From the NCBI RefSeq assembly GCF_932526225.1, contig NC_064043.1, positions 6,129,501 to 6,193,500 of the forward strand: 64,000 nucleotides of DNA. The letters run 5' to 3'. The notes below the pieces were generated by a model, which saw only the letters and a list, made by a program, of their open reading frames with translations, made no database searches and was not told the origin of the DNA. The stretch comes from Nematostella vectensis (lineage: Eukaryota; Cnidaria; Anthozoa; Actiniaria; Edwardsiidae). The translations under genes were made by a program, and so were the position numbers. Positions 58,001-64,000 of this stretch are shown here, one piece after another (position 1 is the first letter of the stretch; every line of letters begins with the position of its first letter).

Positions 58001-58464
58001 AACGTAGACCAAGGGAGTATTATATCATACTCCCTCATACTCATACACATACTTGGGCGCAGTGTGCATCATCGTGCATTTATCGCCTTTTCGTGTGCTT
58101 TTAATAATTTGTTTAGTATTTATGAAATTTTCAATTATTGTGGCATTGATATATTTTAGAGAGAAACGAAAGAATGGAAATAAGTAAAAAATAAATAAAG
58201 ATGTACACACGAGTAAGTACGCAGCTGCTTTGTCTCCTATTATCTTTGTTTTACAAAGGAGTTCTTTTGTCTCTATTCTTCTCGTTCTTTGTCTCGAGGT
58301 GCGGATATTGTTCATTTGCCCAATCAAATTGCAGCTTGTAAGAGCTGCGTACTTACCCTGGATCTACCCACCCCCTGTTAAGTTGAATACACTATAAGTC
58401 CCAAAATCTGAAAGGCCGGTGTGAAGACTGGAAACGGTCACATTGAGAATGGGAGCCCTGTGTT
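55041..58464. other. Intergenic region between the GPCR and GSAP
   Basis: Contains the GPCR 3' UTR, a short AAT run near 55720-55745, a G-tract at about 56813-56830, a diverged two-copy tandem repeat near 57170-57385, and presumably the GSAP promoter. No gene is visible. Confidence 0.5.
57170..57385. repeat. Two diverged tandem copies, about 110 bp each
   Basis: Each copy runs GATRTGCAATGACYC, AGCTATMGCTGTCCAGTAAG, then TTCAGTAATGTGCAATGC-like text. The shared short motif GTGCAATG occurs several times in each copy. Confidence 0.75.
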
Positions 58465-58531
58465 ATGTTTGTTTCAAGATGGTGGAGGAAGGTGACACGG
58501 AAGTCATCTTTGAAGATAGCTGAAAATGGTT
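58465..58531 (+). other. Two upstream ORFs before the GSAP start
   Basis: One short frame runs 58479-58523 (14 codons and stop, AAGATGG context) and ends 2 nt before the main ATG. Another starts at 58465 and ends at 58533, overlapping it. Both matter only if the transcript starts upstream of 58465, which is unknown. Confidence 0.4.
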
Positions 58532-61207
58532 GAATTATATCAGACATTTAGCTTCAAAGAGCATGTCCTACCCCAGATCGTAACCTATAGAGACCAGTAT
58601 TCTAATGAACCTGCAGAATCTAACAATGGTAAGAATATTTATCGCAGGAGTAAACCTGACACGATAAGGGGTGTGCAATTAGATGATAACTTAAAAGTAT
58701 ACTTTTAAGTTGTTCCATGTCTTGGCCTCTCGGAATAAAAGCAAAACATCAAAACACGAAGTAAACGGAATTCGACACTTGGCCGGTCTAATGGTGGTTG
58801 GGTGCAAAATCGCTATGTATTAAAATTCCAATGCACTATTTACTCTACATTAGGAGTTTTATCCACTTTCCAACAGACACCCCAAATTGTACCTGGCCTG
58901 CCATGGCTCCCCTTGATTTGATTTGATTTGATTTATTATTACTCCTATAGGTAGCTTTCGCTAATACTAGGAGACCGATTCCTTGACAGTATAGGTTTTT
59001 TTAAATAATGTATACCCATTTATTTGGCCCTTGAGGCTATGTTACCTTTTATTGTACCCAAGACTTAGATGCAGTTTGGCAGCAGCTGGAAGCTTGTATT
59101 GTTGGGCAGGAGAAAGATGGGACTTTACTTGTCACTTGGTCTGATAAGTGCCCAGGGCACATGGTAAGTCATTCAGTTTGATATTCTACTATGTATACCG
59201 TTATTCCCCCACCGTGAAAACAACAACAACATTGAAGAGACACTGTTTGTACGCTTGGCTAAGAGAGAAGTTTATTTGCCTCAACGAAAATGATACACGA
59301 ATAACTAAAATTTGACAAATAAAGCTTCTCTGCCACCAAACCTCCAGCCAAACAAACAAGCAGAGACAGTCAAAGCGTAGCAGAAAACATATGATCACGA
59401 AAGGCAGAGGCAACCGTGAGTTTAGACACAAGGGAAACATCAAGATATAACTTGAAGATAGCCCAACCTCAATGAGTTGAATGCCCAGTTTAAGCCCAGG
59501 AAGCAGAGCCGTGCCGAAAAGAATGACCACGAAACTGCACATATGAAGTATTTATACAACCCTATATATGGGAGCTAACAGAGCTGTAACATTTAGGCAA
59601 TTAGTACCTTTGAGCTGGAACTACTCAAAGGAGGAGAAATGATTTTAATATGTACCCTTCTTTAAATAAGCACCCCCCTTTGACCTCAAATTTTGAAACA
59701 AATGCCCCATCCCCTCCCCCTAAAAATATCCCAACGAAAGATCCACATCGTGTAAATCTTTATTTTACTTGGCTCGTATTGACATTCTCATACAACAATA
59801 TTGTCAAAGATTTTTAAACAATCAAATTCCCTCCATGAATCTACTGTATTAAGTCTAACAACATTTTTACTGCCATTTCAGTTAATTGCTAAAAAAATTT
59901 GATTCAGACGCTGGTATTTTCTGCTGAAATGGAATAAGCTCCCCCCCCCCCTCAAAGAAAAAGACCTGAAAAATTTAAGCAAATCATTTTGGTATATCTC
60001 TTGTTGACCCTGTGTGCTTCCTTCCCAATATTTTTTTATCTCCTTATTTACTGAATTATACTTAACTATTCTGTTTACCAGGGAGGATTCTATGTCTCTT
60101 ATGTTGCAACTTACACACCATCCAAGCAGCATCTTAAGGTACTGATTTTTGTAAAATTACAGATTGAGAGTTGACATTATATAACATTTGATAATTGCAT
60201 ACAATACAGATGATCTTTATGCATGACAAGAAAGTCAATATCATTGGGGCATCTATTAACCAAGAAGGAACATTGTTAGGTAGGTAAAACATTTCCCCTC
60301 TCTCTCTTTTCTCCTCCCCCCTTCTGGCTATCTGCCCCTGCCTTACGTGCCACACCTTTCTTTTTGGCAACACATCCAACTCTATCATTTTCAACATCCC
60401 AATTCACCTTCCCCACTACTTCACACAACTCTTCGCGGTGCATGCATGAAACCGAGGTCAGGCATAAAAATTGTAAACAAGATGGCAAAGTCTGTACACT
60501 GTCATTCAGTGTATTCTTTATATTATAGCCACCATTTTCCCCTATCTACTGTGACATGCCTGTGCCCTCATTCTCATTGCCGCTTTCTCATTCCATGTCA
60601 CTATCTCTTTTCAGAGGACAATTTATAGAATGCACTCTTTAGCTATTGTTTATTTTTTTACAAATACAACATTTTCAGTTTCAGTGCATTCAGTGTATTC
60701 TTTATATTATAGCCACCATTTTCCCTATCTACTGTGACATGCCTGTGCCCTCATTCTCATTGCCGCTTTCTCATTCCATGTCACTATCTCTTTTCAGAGG
60801 ACAATTTATAGAATGCACTCTTTTGCTATTGTTTTTTTTTACAAATACAACATTTTACGAAAACGACATTTACAAATAAAACAAATATTATTTGAAAGAA
60901 ATTATTAAAGAAAATTTGCAAGTCAGATATTTTATTACCAGTTTCTGGCTACTCACTGGATGGGGATAGCGGTTTTGAATGCCTTAATATTGCATGAGAG
61001 CCTAGCATGGTGTTGTGATTGGGCTTACATACTGTTATCTATTATAGATAGTATGGCACTGATATTTTTTTTACAGCATTTACCACAACAGACCCATATT
61101 TTGGAGCTATGGATGAGCCAGATCGTCCTACCCATCAAGGTGATTTGTACAAGAGAGTTTGCCCCTTTATCCCTGCCAAGACTTTTTTGTGGTAGCCAGA
61201 GAGGTGT

Positions 61208-61238
<31 letters not shown>

Positions 61239-63375
61239 GGCAAGATAACAATCAGGTCTATTACAATCCTATTTTTCATTTTCATTTTTTGTTGAAAAAA
61301 TGATGTTTCATTTTTTGGTATTTTTTAAGATTTTAAGATTTTTTAAGACTTCATCAGTTCAGGGGGGGGGGGGGCAAGAGAACAATAAGGTCTATTACAA
61401 TCCTATTTTTCATTTTCATTTTTTGTTGAAAAAATGATGTTTCATTTTTTGGTATTTTTTAAGATTTTAAGATTTTTAAAGACTTCATTAGTTCAGTATT
61501 TAAATCTGGATATTACCTAATGTTGTTTTGTTATGTTCATGAATGTGGCTTTAACACAATGAGGAACCAGCATTTAAAGACCTTTACCTTATCCGCATCT
61601 CTATTCCCCTCACTTCCCTGGTTTGACAATGTCAACTAAGATATTGTAGCATAAGAGTTAATGTACTTGTGTGGGCAAGCTGAAAACAAGCTGAAAACTT
61701 AACCTAAAAACTTGAAAAAAAAAAGTTCAATATTATTTGGACGATCTACAACTAACCAAAATCTTGTTTGCATGTTTTAGTGATTTACAAATCATTTCTG
61801 GCTGAAATACATCCAAAGAATAGGATATTCTCTCTTAATACTGAGAGAAACACCTATCAGCGAGTCCAGGTAGACACTTGATGAAGAATTGACAAAATTG
61901 CTTCAGAAGAGGTTCTAATAGTATAAAATTTCAATTTTCAATTTTGCAGTTTCTTTATGGAGAGTACCAAGGATATGGAAGCTTCTCAAAGAAGGAGTCC
62001 CACATGCTTTTTTTACATCACAAAGAAGGTATGTTATCTTCCTGTTTATTGTGCACTCTTGGCTGATCTGATCACAATCGTTCAATCAGGGATAACTCAT
62101 TTTTACAATTTGCTTTTCAGCTATTGGTTTATATCACATACCCTTGGCAACAGTTGAAGAACGTGGAATGGTAAATATATATGGGGGTAGTGATGGATAA
62201 ATCCGAGACTTGCCGAGGCAAGTCTAGCTTCGGAATCCGAGCCGAGTTTTTTCGGTCCCTTTAAAGTTGAGCCCGAGTTTTTCAGGTCTTTTAAAACCGG
62301 ATAAAAATTGGATAACATGCTGGTGGTTTGTCATAAACATCATTTGAAAAAATTTGAATAAATACAATCTTGCTACAGTAGCTAAATGTTCCTGTTTAGA
62401 GCGGAAAGTCTCAAGACTCCAGCCTCGAAAAAGAAGGGGAAACCCCTAGCATGGTAACAACATAAAACAGATTGCATCTAACAAAATCAGAGACCCCGAG
62501 ATCGCGTTAGACTGGGGTAGACAAAATAACGAGGCTCTGAGAACCCTAATTTTTTTAGAAAACAATAAACGGGACTTTGAAACTTGCGTAAAAAAACGCC
62601 AAAAATTCAGAGACTTTGCGAAATTTTTGCGAGACTTTTGAAATTTGGAGTCACCCATCGCTACCCCTAGGCTCTGGGAACTCTAATTTTTTTTTTTTTA
62701 GAAAACAATAAACGAGACTTTGAAACTTGCGTAAAAAAACGCCAAGAATTCAGAGACTGCGAAATTTTTGCGAGACTTTTGAAATTTGGAGTCACCCATC
62801 GCTACCCCTAGGTATATATGTGGCAGATCTCAACTAGAAAACTACTAAAAACGTGGTTGAATCAGGGAAATAAATCAACAAAAGTGTAAAATTATATGTT
62901 TCAGCGTAGTTGTGCTGATGTTTTTAGCGCTTAGCTAATTCTCAAAACGTGAGCGAAATTATTCTGTTTTTATTTATCTAGTTCCTGTTGGTTTAGTTGT
63001 TTTAAATTCCAATTTTTATTCACCTTATTCTTGTTCTTCGATGATTTTTTGTTCAGATAATGAGCAGCCAACCTAGAACAGAACGTATTTGTGATGCATT
63101 TTTGTGGGCACAGTGGGATAATATCGACCAGCGCCTCTACTGTGTTTACAACAAGGTACAAGATGTGAGCATCTATTATTTCATCTAAGAAACATGTTCC
63201 TATTAATTTATTATCTTTGTTAAAGCAATCCTTTGTGAAGATCATCATGGTCATTGACTCAGATTGACCTGCCTTGTTTTTATTTCAGCATTCTTCTATA
63301 AAGGGAGACAGGAGTAATCCAGAACTTATGTTTTCAGCATTCCAGCTCAGTGCAAAGGCTTCTCATGTAAAAGTG
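58526..63375 (+). CDS. GSAP: Gamma-secretase-activating protein homologue, N-terminal part (3' partial)
   Basis: Ten exons in one continuous frame give 264 aa before the window ends: 58526-58628, 59069-59163, 60082-60138, 60210-60279, 61077-61139, 61781-61869, 61950-62028, 62121-62170, 63057-63155, 63289-63375, with a GTGAGC donor after the last. The order of segments follows vertebrate GSAP (pigeon-like family, roughly 850 aa): KEHVLPQIV near the start, then INQEGTLLAF, FLAEIHPKNRIFSLN, QFLYGEY, and the strongly conserved DAFLWAQWDNIDQRLYCVY. The N-terminal region of the family is predicted to form a beta-propeller-like fold. Human GSAP is reported to modulate gamma-secretase processing of APP; whether that applies here is unknown. 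No stop was reached, so the C-terminal part lies beyond position 64000. Confidence 0.85.
60503..60857. repeat. Tandem duplication, 184-bp unit
   Basis: GSAP intron 4. 60503-60686 is repeated almost unchanged at 60687-60857 (CATTCAGTGTATTC to CAAATACAACATTTT). Confidence 0.93.
61222..61496. repeat. Tandem duplication of about 133 bp led by a G-tract
   Basis: GSAP intron 5. A poly-G run followed by CAAGATAACAATCAGGTC through GACTTCATCAGTTCAG is repeated once, again led by poly-G, ending at 61496. Confidence 0.92.
62183..62811. repeat. Probable MITE containing a 138-bp tandem duplication
   Basis: GSAP intron 8. Ends GGGGGTAGTGATGG and the inverted CCATCGCTACCCC suggest terminal inverted repeats. 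Inside, 62532-62669 is repeated at 62670-62811 (GGCTCTGRGAAC to GCTACCCCTAG). The first copy's own end already matches the element terminus. Confidence 0.7.
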
Positions 63376-63399
63376 GTGAGCTTAACACCAGCGGCAGCA

Positions 63400-63766
63400 A
63401 ATCATCATTATGGCCATTCAGACCTAATATTATTATCATTATCACCATCATCGTCCATCATTATATTCATCTTTTCTAGTAACAGCAGCAATACACATGA
63501 CAATTCAGACACTGTCATAAATAAATCACCACCAATCGTCATCATACCATGATCATCAGTATTATCATGTTCAACATCATCGTTACCATCATCTCATCAG
63601 CATTATCTTAATTTACACCATTTATAATTCCACAACCATGACAACAACAAAAACAAAGAGTCCAAAATACAAACGAAAAATAACTGTTGTGAACAGTGAA
63701 TCGTCATCGTCATCGTCATCGCCATCGTCATCGTCATCATCATCATCATCATCATCATTGTTGTTG

Positions 63767-63800
<34 letters not shown>

Positions 63801-63950
63801 TATCTATAGAAGACAACCAAACACTGTATCATATTCACAATGTTTACAATGATCAGAAGCAGCAGAATCATAAGCCAATGTATCGTCATCATCATCATCA
63901 TCATCATCATCGTAACTACAATGGGGACAGTGACAATTATAAGCTATGAT
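63400..63950. repeat. (ATC/TCA)n trinucleotide repeat region
   Basis: GSAP intron 10. Long imperfect runs of TCA, with TCG and TTG variants, densest at 63700-63800 and 63886-63910. Open frames rich in Ser, Asp or Met here are artefacts of the repeat. Confidence 0.93.
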
Positions 63951-64000
63951 TACCAATCACGTGTCTTATATTTTAGCTCAACATGCCATTACCTTTTTCC

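Noticed and set aside
63603-63949. Met-, Asp- and Ser-rich frames near the window end
   Set aside because: Translations of an ATC/TCA trinucleotide repeat within a GSAP intron.

Overview
The window looks like nuclear DNA from an animal, most likely an anthozoan cnidarian of the Nematostella type. That placement is inferred from animal-only gene families, intron-rich genes with clean GT-AG junctions, A+T-rich introns and many minisatellites and short foldback elements; no marker in the window fixes the species. I rebuilt the multi-exon genes by hand, using reading-frame continuity across every splice junction as the test. All five complete multi-exon models close without a frame break.

Layout. 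411-1650 (-): iodothyronine-deiodinase-like selenoprotein-family enzyme with Cys in place of selenocysteine and a tail of about 51 Asn encoded by an AAT microsatellite. 3.09-7.21 kb: a 4.1-kb array of a 26-bp minisatellite. 8.26-11.40 kb: a complete but non-autonomous LTR retrotransposon on the minus strand. 12.20-18.83 kb (+): a 13-exon PH-RhoGAP-coiled-coil protein of the ARHGAP22/24/25 family. 20.45-23.03 kb (-): RIBC2, a RIB43A-type ciliary doublet-microtubule protein, 6 exons. 23.74-39.95 kb (+): CCDC66, a centrosome/cilium/microtubule protein, 19 coding exons and 974 aa, transcribed divergently from RIBC2. 42.36-46.96 kb (+): a secreted EMI plus four-FAS1 matrix protein of the TGFBI/periostin type. 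53.89-55.04 kb (+): a single-exon class A GPCR. 58.53 kb to the window end (+): the first ten exons of a gamma-secretase-activating-protein (GSAP) homologue that runs off the edge.

How the genes relate. The clearest functional link is the divergent RIBC2/CCDC66 pair. Both products act on ciliary or centrosomal microtubules, and their shared 0.7-kb upstream region holds a full match to the RFX X-box consensus. The remaining genes look like an ordinary animal gene neighbourhood without an operon.

The most unusual recurring structure is that three intronic minisatellites in two genes sit flush against a splice site and carry copies of it. CCDC66 intron 9 has 17 donor-like copies including the real one. 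CCDC66 intron 14 has 18 acceptor-like copies in an exact 42-bp register. ARHGAP intron 5 has 13 copies ending in the acceptor. The CCDC66 decoys are followed by early in-frame stops. I found no prokaryotic-type system, CRISPR array, rRNA or tRNA gene in the window.
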